DNA of 64,000 nucleotides from Verrucomicrobiota bacterium (GTDB taxonomy: Bacteria > Verrucomicrobiota > Verrucomicrobiia > Chthoniobacterales > Chthoniobacteraceae): NCBI GenBank assembly GCA_003402745.1, contig QQND01000001.1, positions 26,619 through 90,618 on the forward strand, written 5' to 3'. Of the stretch, positions 19,430 to 27,008 are shown piece by piece. The position numbers were made by a program, and so were the translations under genes. The notes beneath the pieces are model-generated. The model worked only from the letters and a program-made list of their open reading frames with translations, was not told where the DNA came from and did no database searches. Numbering within the stretch: position 1 is the stretch's first letter; every line of letters starts with the position of its first letter.

Positions 19430-20251
19430 ATGCTGCACAAACCCGAGAGCGCACTAATTATTGTTGGACACGGCTCTACCGTGAATCCGGACTCCAGCGC
19501 GCCCACCTTTGACCACGCCGAAGCAATCCTGCGGCAGGGCTCTTTTGGGGAAGTGCACTGCGCGTTTTGGAAGGAGGAACCGAGCCTGCGGCAAGTCCTG
19601 CACATGGTCGACCGTGAGGACGTCTACATCGTTCCCAACTTCATCAGCGAAGGCTACTTCACCAGAACCGTAATTCCCCGCGAATTGGAGCTTACAGGAC
19701 CACTCACTCACCGCGATGGACGCCTTCTCAAATACTGCGAACCTGTGGGCAACCACGAGCGGATGTGCGAGCTGCTTTTAAAGCGGGCAGCCGAAGTCGC
19801 ACCGGGTGTCCCGACAAAGGACTGCAGTCTTCTCATCGTGGGCCATGGAACGAACCTCAACGATAATTCGGCATTCGCGGCCAAACGCGAGGTAGACCGA
19901 ATCCGTGACACGGGCCTCTACGGCGAAGTGTTCAACACGTACATGGAAGAGGCCCCCCTTGTGAACGAATGGGATTCTTACACCACCTGCCCGAATGTGG
20001 TTGTCGTACCGTTTTTCATCGCAGATGGCCTCCATTCTTACCAGGACATTCCGGTGCTACTGGGCATCGAGCAGGACACGGGATTGGCGGCAAGCCAGCG
20101 GGACATTTTTCGTCAAAATCCTTATCACCTGCGCGGAAGGACCTTATATTATGCAAGCGCGATCGGAACAGAGCCTCTATTTGGCGAGCTGATTCTGGAC
20201 CAAGCCGCACTCTTCGACCGCCAGCACTCCAACGCCACCCTATCCGCTTGA
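19430..20251 (+). CDS. CbiX/SirB-like chelatase, two-domain
   Basis: A 273-residue protein made of two CbiX-like halves. The first half opens LIIVGHGSTVNPDSSA and the second LLIVGHGTNLNDNSAF, each with the class II chelatase HG metal-binding motif; VVVPFFIADGLHSYQDIP matches the second metal histidine region. Class II chelatases insert Co, Fe or Ni into sirohydrochlorin-type tetrapyrroles. No other tetrapyrrole gene is nearby. The last four bases overlap the next gene (TTGA), whose Cys-rich product resembles the Fe-S part of Deinococcus DR2241, in which CbiX and Fe-S domains are fused. Metal and substrate are not predictable from sequence alone. Confidence 0.82.
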   Translation: MLHKPESALIIVGHGSTVNPDSSAPTFDHAEAILRQGSFGEVHCAFWKEEPSLRQVLHMVDREDVYIVPNFISEGYFTRTVIPRELELTGPLTHRDGRLLKYCEPVGNHERMCELLLKRAAEVAPGVPTKDCSLLIVGHGTNLNDNSAFAAKREVDRIRDTGLYGEVFNTYMEEAPLVNEWDSYTTCPNVVVVPFFIADGLHSYQDIPVLLGIEQDTGLAASQRDIFRQNPYHLRGRTLYYASAIGTEPLFGELILDQAALFDRQHSNATLSA

Positions 20252-20931
20252 AACGTAATCTCACCCAAGCCTTGGAATCCTGGATCGCCGCCGGATTCCG
20301 CTCGATCGGGCAAATCACGATCACCCCTCAGTCCAACGGAGGCTATGAATTGCGCCATGCCGAAGACTTAGGCCGGGAAGATCTCCATTTGCACACCTCC
20401 GCGGATGACGCCCGGGGGTTGTCCTTTTTCGATGATGCAAATGTGTATCGCCCGCTAAAGACCGCCCCAACCCTCAGGCACGGCTGGCGGCTGCTCGCAG
20501 GGACTGCGGGCGAGCTGCGTGCCGCTCTCGACCATTTTTATCCCTCCATGACAGCCTTGTGGCTCAGTTATTTAGAGGGTAAGTTGCCGCCCGTTCCTCT
20601 GCGCGAAACCCTGGGCCGACAGACTGGGATGTACGCCGCGACCAAACGCCTGTTGGATGACGAAGGCCAAGAGCTAGTGGGCAAGGCCTGTGCCGCCTCC
20701 GCCTGCACGAAGCGGATGTTGTGGCCTTTTTCTGAGAATCAGCCTCTCACTCAACTTCCGGCTGAGGACCTTTCCTGCGAACCGCGCGTCATGGCAGATG
20801 GTTCGCATCAAATCCCACTCCTCTGCCACGAAGCCTGCAATATTTTGGTGGCGGCTTGCCGCGAAGTCGTAAAAAAACGAGAACGCGCTCAATCCCCGCA
20901 GCCGAGCGCGGCTTCACCAGCCTCGCATTAG
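20248..20931 (+). CDS. DR2241-like 4Fe-4S domain protein, partner of the CbiX gene
   Basis: A 227-residue protein whose only plausible start is a TTG at 20248, overlapping the CbiX stop; the ORF-track methionine lies antiparallel in frame within CbiX and is rejected. The product begins KRNLTQALESWIAAGFRSIGQITITP, has LHLHTSADDARGLSFFDDANVYRPLKTAPTLRHGW in the middle, and ends with a cysteine array, GKACAASACTKRMLWPF, LSCEPR and IPLLCHEACNILVAACREV, consistent with an Fe-S cluster site. It resembles the Fe-S region of DR2241; this is from memory of the family and should be checked. A small low-complexity tail follows. Confidence 0.65.
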   Translation: MKRNLTQALESWIAAGFRSIGQITITPQSNGGYELRHAEDLGREDLHLHTSADDARGLSFFDDANVYRPLKTAPTLRHGWRLLAGTAGELRAALDHFYPSMTALWLSYLEGKLPPVPLRETLGRQTGMYAATKRLLDDEGQELVGKACAASACTKRMLWPFSENQPLTQLPAEDLSCEPRVMADGSHQIPLLCHEACNILVAACREVVKKRERAQSPQPSAASPASH

Positions 20932-20945
20932 GGGGATTACCCCCT
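20930..20945. terminator. Hairpin between convergent genes, possible terminator
   Basis: AGGGGG-ATTA-CCCCCT is a perfect six-pair hairpin with a four-base loop that begins at the stop codon of the DR2241-like gene and faces the convergent pseudouridine synthase gene. No T-run follows on either side, so intrinsic termination is uncertain. Confidence 0.4.
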
Positions 20946-20994
20946 GATGAAGCAGGAAACAGGGGCACGGAGGTGTCTGTGAATGAAAGGCTTC

Positions 20995-21777
20995 CTAACG
21001 GCCGCCAGTCTTTCCTGGACGAGACCTGAAGACCGTGGGGGCATCGGCTCTGATGAGCTCGCGAGGCTCTTCCCGTTTTTTGGGGGCACGGCCGGCCTTC
21101 AGATCTGCAACGTCTTTGGGAGAAAGCATGCGCCACATTCCAGCGCGCAATTTGTCGATGCGGATCGTTCCGATCCGGACGCGGCGAAGGTTCTCCACCT
21201 CGTAGCCGCAATCATAGAGCATCAGACGAATTTGGCGTTTAATGCCTTGGGTAAGGACAACACGCAGTTTGTTGGCGGCGACCTGTTCGATCTCCTCCAT
21301 TTTTGCCCTGCCGCCCTCGATGTAGAAGCCGTGCAGAAGCTTTTCCTTTTTTGAAGGGTCAAAGGTTTTGTCCAAGGTGACCTCATATTCCTTTTCAAAC
21401 TTGAATTTGGGATGGGTGAGGGACATGGAAAGTTCCCCGTCGTTGGTGACGATCAGCAAGCCCTCGCTTTCCATGTCCAGACGGCCCACGTGGTAGACGC
21501 GGGGCCAGTCGGTGGGCAGCAGGTCGAAAATCGTGCGCCGTTCCCGCTCATCAGAGGCCGTACATAAAAAGCCTCGTGGCTTGTAGAGGACCGCATGGAC
21601 GATTTCCTGGGGGGTGACGATTTTGCTCCCCACCTTGACGACGTCCCCGGGCGCCACCACTGTTCCCAAGTCTTCGATGACCTGTCCGTTGATTTTCACG
21701 CGCCCCTCCAAGATCAGGGTTTCCACGCTGCGCCTGGAGCCAAGTCCGGCGGCGGCTAAATAACGGTTGAGTCGCAT
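20995..21777 (-). CDS. rRNA pseudouridine synthase, RsuA/RluB/RluE family
   Basis: Converts a specific uridine of ribosomal RNA to pseudouridine. Residues 1-60 form an S4 RNA-binding domain (MRLNRYLAAAGLGSRRSVETLI...GRVKINGQ), followed by the catalytic domain with the active-site Asp in HVGRLDMESEGLLI and the conserved KEYEVTLD, TQGIKRQIRLMLYDCGYEV and LRRVRIGTI. The ATG giving MRLNRYL is chosen over the ORF-track start 143 codons upstream, which would run through the rex promoter. A basic tail (APKKREEPREL...SRPGKTGGR) is extra. RsuA versus RluB specificity cannot be settled here; RluB-like is most likely. Confidence 0.9.
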   Translation of the reverse strand: MRLNRYLAAAGLGSRRSVETLILEGRVKINGQVIEDLGTVVAPGDVVKVGSKIVTPQEIVHAVLYKPRGFLCTASDERERRTIFDLLPTDWPRVYHVGRLDMESEGLLIVTNDGELSMSLTHPKFKFEKEYEVTLDKTFDPSKKEKLLHGFYIEGGRAKMEEIEQVAANKLRVVLTQGIKRQIRLMLYDCGYEVENLRRVRIGTIRIDKLRAGMWRMLSPKDVADLKAGRAPKKREEPRELIRADAPTVFRSRPGKTGGR

Positions 21778-21863
21778 GAGAAAATAAAAGGGCGGTTGAG
21801 AAGCAAGTATCGGCGAAAACTGTGCGGGGAGCAACCCTGAGGAAAACTGCCCAGTAACGTCTC

Positions 21864-21884
21864 GTTTACAATGGCCTTGTGAAC
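21864..21884. promoter_or_regulatory. Inverted repeat upstream of rex, candidate operator
   Basis: GTTTACAA-TGGCC-TTGTGAAC is an inverted repeat with one mismatch, located about 30-50 bases before the preferred rex ATG. The right arm equals a Rex half-site (TTGTGAAC), but the two arms face in the opposite order to the classical Rex operator (TTGTGAA then TTCACAA), so autoregulation is only a possibility. Confidence 0.3.
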
Positions 21885-21914
21885 GGCGTAGATTGGCGTT
21901 TATCCCGAGCCCCC

Positions 21915-22535
21915 ATGACACGAGGTCCCATCCCCCGAAAAACCGTTTACCGCCTGTCCCTTTATTACCGCGTTCTTCAAAGGCTGCGAGGCAACCTGAT
22001 TGAGACGGTTTCTTCCGCCGCCCTGGCAAAAGTCTCCGGGGTGAAGCCGACACAGCTTCGAAAAGACCTCGCCTACTTAGGGCACTTCGGGACGCGGGGC
22101 CTCGGTTACAGCGTGGACGCGCTGTGCACAAAGCTGGTGGAGGTGATGGGAACAGCGAGCCTGCAGCCCGTAATTTTGGTGGGCGTCGGACAATTGGGAT
22201 CTGCATTGCTCGGCTACGATGGGTTTGAGAGGGAAGGGTTCGAGATTGTGGGGGCGTTTGATTTGGACCATGCCAGGGGACGGATGGGGCGTGAAAAAAT
22301 CAAACCAATGCCCATGGAAGCGCTTCCAAATTTCGTGAAGGAGCGGGGCATCAAAATCGCGATTCTCTGCGTGCCAGGGCATGTGGCACAAGAGGTCGCA
22401 AACGAACTTGTGGGCAACGGGATTCAGGCGATCCTCAACTTTGCTCCCGCTGTGTTACAGGTGCCCGAAAACGCCGTTGTGAACTCGGTAAATCTTGCGG
22501 CAGAGCTCGAAAACCTGAGCTACTTCATCCGGTAA
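21915..22535 (+). CDS. rex: Redox-sensing transcriptional repressor Rex
   Basis: Cytoplasmic repressor that senses the NADH/NAD+ ratio. The N-terminal winged helix is IPRKTVYRLSLYYRVLQRL...VSSAALAKVSGVKPTQLRKDLAYLGHFGTRGLGY, and the C-terminal Rossmann domain has VILVGVGQLGSAL (NAD-binding), AFDLD and NFAPAVLQVP with VNSVNLAAELENLSYF at the domain-swapped end. These are diagnostic. Two starts are possible: the GTG at 21879 and the ATG at 21915; the ATG is preferred because it leaves room for a promoter and the inverted repeat. It is transcribed away from the pseudouridine synthase gene. Confidence 0.95.
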   Translation: MTRGPIPRKTVYRLSLYYRVLQRLRGNLIETVSSAALAKVSGVKPTQLRKDLAYLGHFGTRGLGYSVDALCTKLVEVMGTASLQPVILVGVGQLGSALLGYDGFEREGFEIVGAFDLDHARGRMGREKIKPMPMEALPNFVKERGIKIAILCVPGHVAQEVANELVGNGIQAILNFAPAVLQVPENAVVNSVNLAAELENLSYFIR

Positions 22536-22549
22536 TTTCCCGAACTGCG

Positions 22550-23389
22550 ATGAATCTTGTTTCCCTTGGCACGCCCTTGCTGGCGCTCGAACTCACGCTC
22601 AACAGCGGACAAGCCTTTCACTGGAAGCGCGAGGGGCACGGATGGCTCGGAGCGATTGGGGAGGCCGCTGTTTATTTGGAACAACGAAACGGCGAGCTTT
22701 TTGTAAACGCGGGAGCAGAGTCCGCCGCCTCGAATTACCTGGCTCTGGACCACCCACTGGAAGAAATCGCGGCCAGCTTTCCCAAGGATCCGGTGACACA
22801 GGAAGCGCTCTCATTTTGCCACGGGATGCGAATTTTGCGGCAACCCCGCTGGGAAGCCTTAGCGACTTTCATCACCTCCTCCATGAAACAGGTGGCGCAC
22901 ATTGCACAAATTTCGCACACGCTGCGCCAGCGTTTCGGGCGTCCTCTGGATTGGGAGGGGCGTAGTATGCACACCTACCCTTCTCCGGAGGCCCTAGGCG
23001 CCTTGTCTGAGGCGGATCTAAGGGCCTGTGCTCTCGGCTACCGCGCGGCAAACCTGCTGGCAAGCGCACAGCGCATTGCAAGCGGCGACACAGATCTGGA
23101 CAGGATCGCTGAACTTCCGGACGCGGAGGCGCAAATGGCCCTCCGAAACCTGCCCGGCGTGGGGGAAAAAGTCGCAAACTGCGCGCTGCTTTTTGGCTTC
23201 GAACGCTTGAAAGCCTTCCCAGTGGACGTTTGGATCGAACGGGTGATTCGGGTGCGTTATTTCAGAAAACGGCAAAAAGTAACCCCCGCGACAATAAGAG
23301 CGTTTTGCTCAAAGTCGTTTGGGCCTTACGGTGGGTACGCGCAGCAGTACCTTTTCCACCACGCTCGCCTAACGTGGAAGAAGGGGTAG
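22550..23389 (+). CDS. ogg: 8-oxoguanine DNA glycosylase, OGG1 family
   Basis: Base-excision repair enzyme that removes 8-oxoguanine. Residues 1-110 match the OGG N-terminal domain (ELTLNSGQAFHWKREGHGWLGAIG), followed by the HhH-GPD domain with ITSSMKQVAHIAQI, the hairpin LPGVGEKVANCALLFGF (the Lys aligns with catalytic Lys249 of human OGG1) and AFPVDVWIERV (catalytic Asp aligned with Asp268). Length, 279 residues, is within the range for bacterial OGG1-like enzymes. It starts 14 bases after rex. The pairing with Rex, a redox sensor, may be coincidental or reflect oxidative-stress control. Confidence 0.9.
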   Translation: MNLVSLGTPLLALELTLNSGQAFHWKREGHGWLGAIGEAAVYLEQRNGELFVNAGAESAASNYLALDHPLEEIAASFPKDPVTQEALSFCHGMRILRQPRWEALATFITSSMKQVAHIAQISHTLRQRFGRPLDWEGRSMHTYPSPEALGALSEADLRACALGYRAANLLASAQRIASGDTDLDRIAELPDAEAQMALRNLPGVGEKVANCALLFGFERLKAFPVDVWIERVIRVRYFRKRQKVTPATIRAFCSKSFGPYGGYAQQYLFHHARLTWKKG

Positions 23390-23451
23390 AAGAGAGACAC
23401 TTTCCAGTTTAAGATCGCGTCTCTCTGGCCCGCGACGCCTCTAAGCACCCC

Positions 23452-24168
23452 ATGATTGTTGATGTAGTCACTCATCCCTCGGAACTTCCTTTTCTCGCCA
23501 GACGCGGGATCGAGGAAGCTGTTTGCGTGGTCTTCGACGTACTAAGGGCGACTTCGACGATGCTCACCGCATTGGCTCACGGCGTCTTGGAAATCGTACC
23601 CGCAGCAACTATCGAGGAAGCCCTGTCTCTCAAAAAATCTTATCCGAACGCTCTTCTCGGCGGGGAGCGGCACGGCGATAAGATCGCGGGCTTCGACTTA
23701 GGCAACTCCCCCTTGGAATACATGGATCGGCGCGGGGCAAAAATCATTTCCACGACCACGAACGGAACAATAGCACTCAAGGCGTGCGAGGGCGCGCAAG
23801 TCGTTCTCGTGGGGGCGGTGCTCAACTTGGATGCCGCGATTGAGGCGGTCCGCGCGCTCGCCCCCTCGCGTCTTATCGCGGTTTGTTCGGGCACTGGGAC
23901 CGGCGTGGCGCTGGAAGATGTCTGGGCGGCAGGGGCGCTTGCAGGCCATTTCCAGCGGGAAAATCTCACCGATGAAGCCCGGATGGCGATGGCGTTGCAG
24001 CAGGCTTATCAAGCGGCACCGGAAGCCCTGCGCGTTTCTAAGAACGGACGCGCGCTGCAGTCCCGGGGGAGGCTCTCCGATGTCGAATGGTGCGAAAACA
24101 GAGGCCGCCTCAGCACCGTGGGGGTGATGCGCGCGGGGGCGGTGCGCACATGGGAGGCTGGGGCTTGA
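23452..24168 (+). CDS. comB: 2-phosphosulfolactate phosphatase (ComB family)
   Basis: A 238-residue member of the ComB family, which hydrolyses 2-phosphosulfolactate in coenzyme M synthesis of methanogens. Typical segments are VVFDVLRATSTMLTALAHG, LLGGERHGDKIAGFDLGNSPLEY, STTTNGTIALKAC, VGAVLNLDAAIEAV and CSGTGTGVALEDVWAAGAL. Bacteria with ComB mostly do not make coenzyme M, so the physiological role here is unknown; sulfolactate formation is one option. The next gene begins one base after its stop, which suggests a shared transcript with the TonB-like gene, although a functional link is not evident. Confidence 0.9.
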   Translation: MIVDVVTHPSELPFLARRGIEEAVCVVFDVLRATSTMLTALAHGVLEIVPAATIEEALSLKKSYPNALLGGERHGDKIAGFDLGNSPLEYMDRRGAKIISTTTNGTIALKACEGAQVVLVGAVLNLDAAIEAVRALAPSRLIAVCSGTGTGVALEDVWAAGALAGHFQRENLTDEARMAMALQQAYQAAPEALRVSKNGRALQSRGRLSDVEWCENRGRLSTVGVMRAGAVRTWEAGA

Positions 24169-24169
24169 G

Positions 24170-25291
24170 ATGAAGTGGGAGCTTCCAGGATTTGCCAAGC
24201 GCGTCATCAACGCGGTGCCGGATTTAAACGACCAGCCCGAAAAGGTGCAGGCGGCAACCGCGATCGCCGGCTCGCTGGCGTTTCATCTGCTTCTCCTCCT
24301 GATTTGGTTGCTACTTCAGAACGGCGTCCTTGGGAAACTGCTCGAGTCGCTGCCCCCAAAAGAAGTCCCGATCGAAATAGTGATCCAGACGATTTCCATT
24401 TTACCCGAGCGCATGCTTTCCACCCTGGACCAACTTCGGGACAAGGGCCGTGTGGATTCTGCCGGTTTGAGCGAGGCAAAGGAGGCCCCGAAAAACGCGC
24501 CCTTTGAATCGGACAAAAACCTGGAAGCGGGCAGCAAGGAGATCCCCATGGGATCCTCCCCCGTGCCCCAAACCGGTGCCAAAGAGCGGACCATCGACCG
24601 ATCACTGGTCCAGCGGGAGGCTAAAATCGGATCGACCGGCGCGCAACAGTCCAAGCCGACGCCGGATCTGGCCCGTTTGGGAGCCAGCAACACAAGTTCC
24701 AAAACGTCTGCGGCCAAGGTCGCTTCGCTCGCAAAAAAACGCGCCCCCCTGCCCCAACCAGGGACTGAAGCGGAACGCGTCGAAGATATCGAAGACTTGG
24801 GCGGAGAACTCGTTTTCCGAAAGGTCGCCGCCGGCGTCGCGGCCCCCGTCAAGGTGAGCGAAACGGTGGGTACGGGGAAAAAACAAAAGTCTGTGGATGA
24901 CATCCTCGAAGAAGAAGCCCAAGAGGGAAAACAGCAGACCAAAACCGATGGAGGGCTCGCCCAGAACGGAAAATTAGGGGTCAATGCCTCCCGGGCGCCA
25001 ATGGCCGTTTACATGAAGTCCGTGAGCCGTGCCATCGGGGCGCGTTGGAATGTGCTCGTGAAATCCAAAAATGATTCGCTGGACACCGGTTCCGCCAAGG
25101 TGAAGTTCCGCGTGGCGGCAGACGGCTCCATCCGTGACGTGACGCTGGTGCAATGCACGGCGAACCAAGAATTCTCGGACCTTTGCCTGAACGTGGTCAA
25201 ACAGTGCGTCCTGGAGGCCCCGCCCCCAGAGGCCAAGCCCCTCCTTAGGGACGGCCTGTTGGAAATCCCTTTTACCTTTTCACTATTCTAA
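24170..25291 (+). CDS. TonB/TolA-like energy-transducing protein
   Basis: A 373-residue protein with one N-terminal transmembrane helix (about residues 32-52, AIAGSLAFHLLLLLIWLLLQ), a long charged Pro/Lys/Ala-rich periplasmic spacer and a C-terminal domain of about 90 residues of TonB/TolA type (MAVYMKSVSRAIGARWNVLVKS...VKFRVAADGSIRDVTLVQC...FTFSLF). It precedes genes for an ExbB/TolQ-like and an ExbD/TolR-like subunit, which use the proton gradient to drive it. Whether the set serves outer-membrane uptake (TonB) or envelope integrity (Tol) cannot be decided: no TonB-dependent receptor, TolB or Pal gene is adjacent. Confidence 0.8.
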   Translation: MKWELPGFAKRVINAVPDLNDQPEKVQAATAIAGSLAFHLLLLLIWLLLQNGVLGKLLESLPPKEVPIEIVIQTISILPERMLSTLDQLRDKGRVDSAGLSEAKEAPKNAPFESDKNLEAGSKEIPMGSSPVPQTGAKERTIDRSLVQREAKIGSTGAQQSKPTPDLARLGASNTSSKTSAAKVASLAKKRAPLPQPGTEAERVEDIEDLGGELVFRKVAAGVAAPVKVSETVGTGKKQKSVDDILEEEAQEGKQQTKTDGGLAQNGKLGVNASRAPMAVYMKSVSRAIGARWNVLVKSKNDSLDTGSAKVKFRVAADGSIRDVTLVQCTANQEFSDLCLNVVKQCVLEAPPPEAKPLLRDGLLEIPFTFSLF

Positions 25292-25301
25292 TCCCAACCA
25301 A

Positions 25302-25976
25302 ATGAACTCTCAGTCAGTCAACGAAATCATACAGTTTTTCAACAGGGGCGGAGCTTTTATGTATCTCTTGGCGGCCTGCTCCGTCGTGGGCGTGGCAGTC
25401 ATCCTGCTTCGCCTGCTGGGCCTCAGGCGCGACCTTGCCGTTCCTGCCGTCCTCCGCTTGGAGGTGGAACGGATGCAGTCGGACACGGAAAACCCGACTG
25501 GCCGGCTCGCCGCATTTTTGATGGCAGACCGCTCTCCCTTGGGGCGAGTGATCCGCGTGGCACTCAAGCATCTGGAGGTATCGCGCACAGAAAACCAAGA
25601 TGCCGTCCAAGTGGCGGCGCGCCGTGAAATGGTGCGTCTCGAGCAAGGTCTTTTCATTTTAGAAATTCTCATCGGGATCACCCCGCTGCTCGGGCTTTTG
25701 GGAGCCGTTTCTGGACTGGTTAAAGTTTTCGGGGCCTTCGGGGATGCCGCAGGCCAAAGCGACCCGCATGTGATTGCGAGTGGCATTGCCGAAGCGCTGA
25801 CGACGACCGTGGTTGGCCTTGCCATAGCGATCCCATGCCTCATTGCTTACTCCTGTTTCGTGCGAAAAATCGAAACCATCGCCTCGGAAATGGAGTCGAT
25901 CGTTTCGCTGCTTTTAAGCAAAAGTTACCAGCACAGGACTTGGCGGAGGACTACGGAATCCAACCCAGCACCCTGA
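25302..25976 (+). CDS. exbB: MotA/TolQ/ExbB proton channel family protein
   Basis: A 224-residue inner-membrane protein with three transmembrane helices: about residues 19-40 (MYLLAACSVVGVAVILLRLL), about 110-135 (ILEILIGITPLLGLLGAVSGLV) and about 165-190 (EALTTTVVGLAIAIPCLIAYSCF). The conserved segments IGITPLLGLLGTV-like and AEALTTTVVGL, with the channel-lining Thr residues, are clear. It forms the proton channel with the ExbD/TolR protein encoded next and energises the TonB/TolA-like protein encoded 11 bases upstream. ExbB versus TolQ cannot be distinguished from sequence; the gene symbol is therefore provisional. Confidence 0.88.
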   Translation: MNSQSVNEIIQFFNRGGAFMYLLAACSVVGVAVILLRLLGLRRDLAVPAVLRLEVERMQSDTENPTGRLAAFLMADRSPLGRVIRVALKHLEVSRTENQDAVQVAARREMVRLEQGLFILEILIGITPLLGLLGAVSGLVKVFGAFGDAAGQSDPHVIASGIAEALTTTVVGLAIAIPCLIAYSCFVRKIETIASEMESIVSLLLSKSYQHRTWRRTTESNPAP

Positions 25977-26027
25977 GGTGCCGCGTGAACCCGCCCTGAC
26001 CAACAAAGACAAGCCCGCACAAACGCT

Positions 26028-26441
26028 ATGAATTTCTACCCCAAACGCAGGCGCGCGCCGCAGGTCATCATCGTGTCGTTGATCGATATTTTTGCGATCC
26101 TCCTGATTTTCGTGATCGTTTCCACCACCTTCAAGAAGGAGCAAGCGGCGGTCACCATCCGGCTGCCTGAATCCAAAACAGCGACGTTGGCCCAACCCAA
26201 AAAAGAGCCGATTATTTTAACGATCTCCAAAGAGTCGCAGCTTTACCTCGACGAAAAGCCCGTGATTTTAGAACGGCTAGCCCCCATGCTTCGGGAACTG
26301 GTGAAACAAGATCCCTCCACGTTTTTCGCCCTGAACGCCGACCGCGATGCACCCTTTGGCACGGTTTTGCACGTGCTTGATGGGTTGAAAGAAGCCGGCA
26401 TCAAGGGCAACCTCACCGCTTTTATGGAGCGCCCAAAATGA
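26028..26441 (+). CDS. exbD: ExbD/TolR family biopolymer transport protein
   Basis: A 137-residue protein with one N-terminal transmembrane helix (about residues 13-34, VIIVSLIDIFAILLIFVIVSTTF) that carries the conserved Asp of the proton path (SLIDIFAILLIF), then a small periplasmic domain (VTIRLPESKTATL...LYLDEKPVILERL...FFALNADRDAPFGTVLHVLDGLKEAGI). This is the third member of the TonB-ExbB-ExbD-like set. It begins 52 bases after exbB, and its stop overlaps the start of def (ATGA), so the deformylase is translationally coupled to it. There is one ExbD copy only. Confidence 0.9.
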   Translation: MNFYPKRRRAPQVIIVSLIDIFAILLIFVIVSTTFKKEQAAVTIRLPESKTATLAQPKKEPIILTISKESQLYLDEKPVILERLAPMLRELVKQDPSTFFALNADRDAPFGTVLHVLDGLKEAGIKGNLTAFMERPK

Positions 26442-26989
26442 TTTTACCTATTGTACTCTTTGGTGACCCTGTATTGCGAGCCGTCGGAGGTCGGGTGGAC
26501 AAAATCACCGACAAGGTCAAGCAATTCGCAGCCGACATGCTCGAAACCATGCGCGAAGCGGATGGCGTTGGACTTGCCGCCCAGCAGGTTGCCATCCCCC
26601 TTCAAATCGCCGTCATTGACGTAAGGGAGGTCGAAGAACGGCCCAGTAAAATGTGGATTGAAGGTCAGGAAGTGGATCCGAGCGCCTATATGCCGATGGT
26701 CATCCTCAATCCGGAGCTGACTTTTGGAAAGGAGAAGGTGGTAGGTGTGGAAGGCTGCCTTTCCTTTCCAAAAATGAACGCCGATATCGTGCGGTTTGCC
26801 AGGGTTCGCTGCCAGGCCACAACGCTGGAAGGCGGAAAGTGGGATTTTGAAGCGGAGGGCCTTTTGGCTCGGGCGCTCCAACATGAAGTCGACCATCTCA
26901 ACGGCGTTTTGTTCATCGACCGCATGAATTCAGCAGCCAAGGCCAGCTTGGCGGGCAAGTTAAAACGCCTAATGCGGGCAAGCAAATAA
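26438..26989 (+). CDS. def: Peptide deformylase
   Basis: Removes the N-formyl group from nascent proteins. The three family motifs are present: GVGLAAQQ (motif 1), EGCLSFP (motif 2, with the metal-binding Cys) and HEVDHLNG (motif 3, with the two His ligands and the catalytic Glu). Length, 183 residues, is normal. A segment of about 20 residues between motifs 1 and 2 (EERPSKMWIEGQEVDPSAYMPM) is longer than in the E. coli enzyme, which is common in some type I/II variants. It overlaps exbD by four bases. No fmt (formyltransferase) gene is adjacent, unlike the usual def-fmt arrangement. Confidence 0.95.
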   Translation: MILPIVLFGDPVLRAVGGRVDKITDKVKQFAADMLETMREADGVGLAAQQVAIPLQIAVIDVREVEERPSKMWIEGQEVDPSAYMPMVILNPELTFGKEKVVGVEGCLSFPKMNADIVRFARVRCQATTLEGGKWDFEAEGLLARALQHEVDHLNGVLFIDRMNSAAKASLAGKLKRLMRASK

Positions 26990-27008
26990 TCGGCCACCCC
27001 GGAGAGCC

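Noticed and set aside
19969-20247. Upstream part of ORF-track entry 19969-20931
   Set aside because: It lies in another frame of the CbiX gene; the DR2241-like protein plausibly starts at the TTG at 20248.
26357-26373. Sigma-54-like TGGCACGGTTTTGC
   Set aside because: It is inside exbD and its GG to GC spacing is 9, so it is probably chance.
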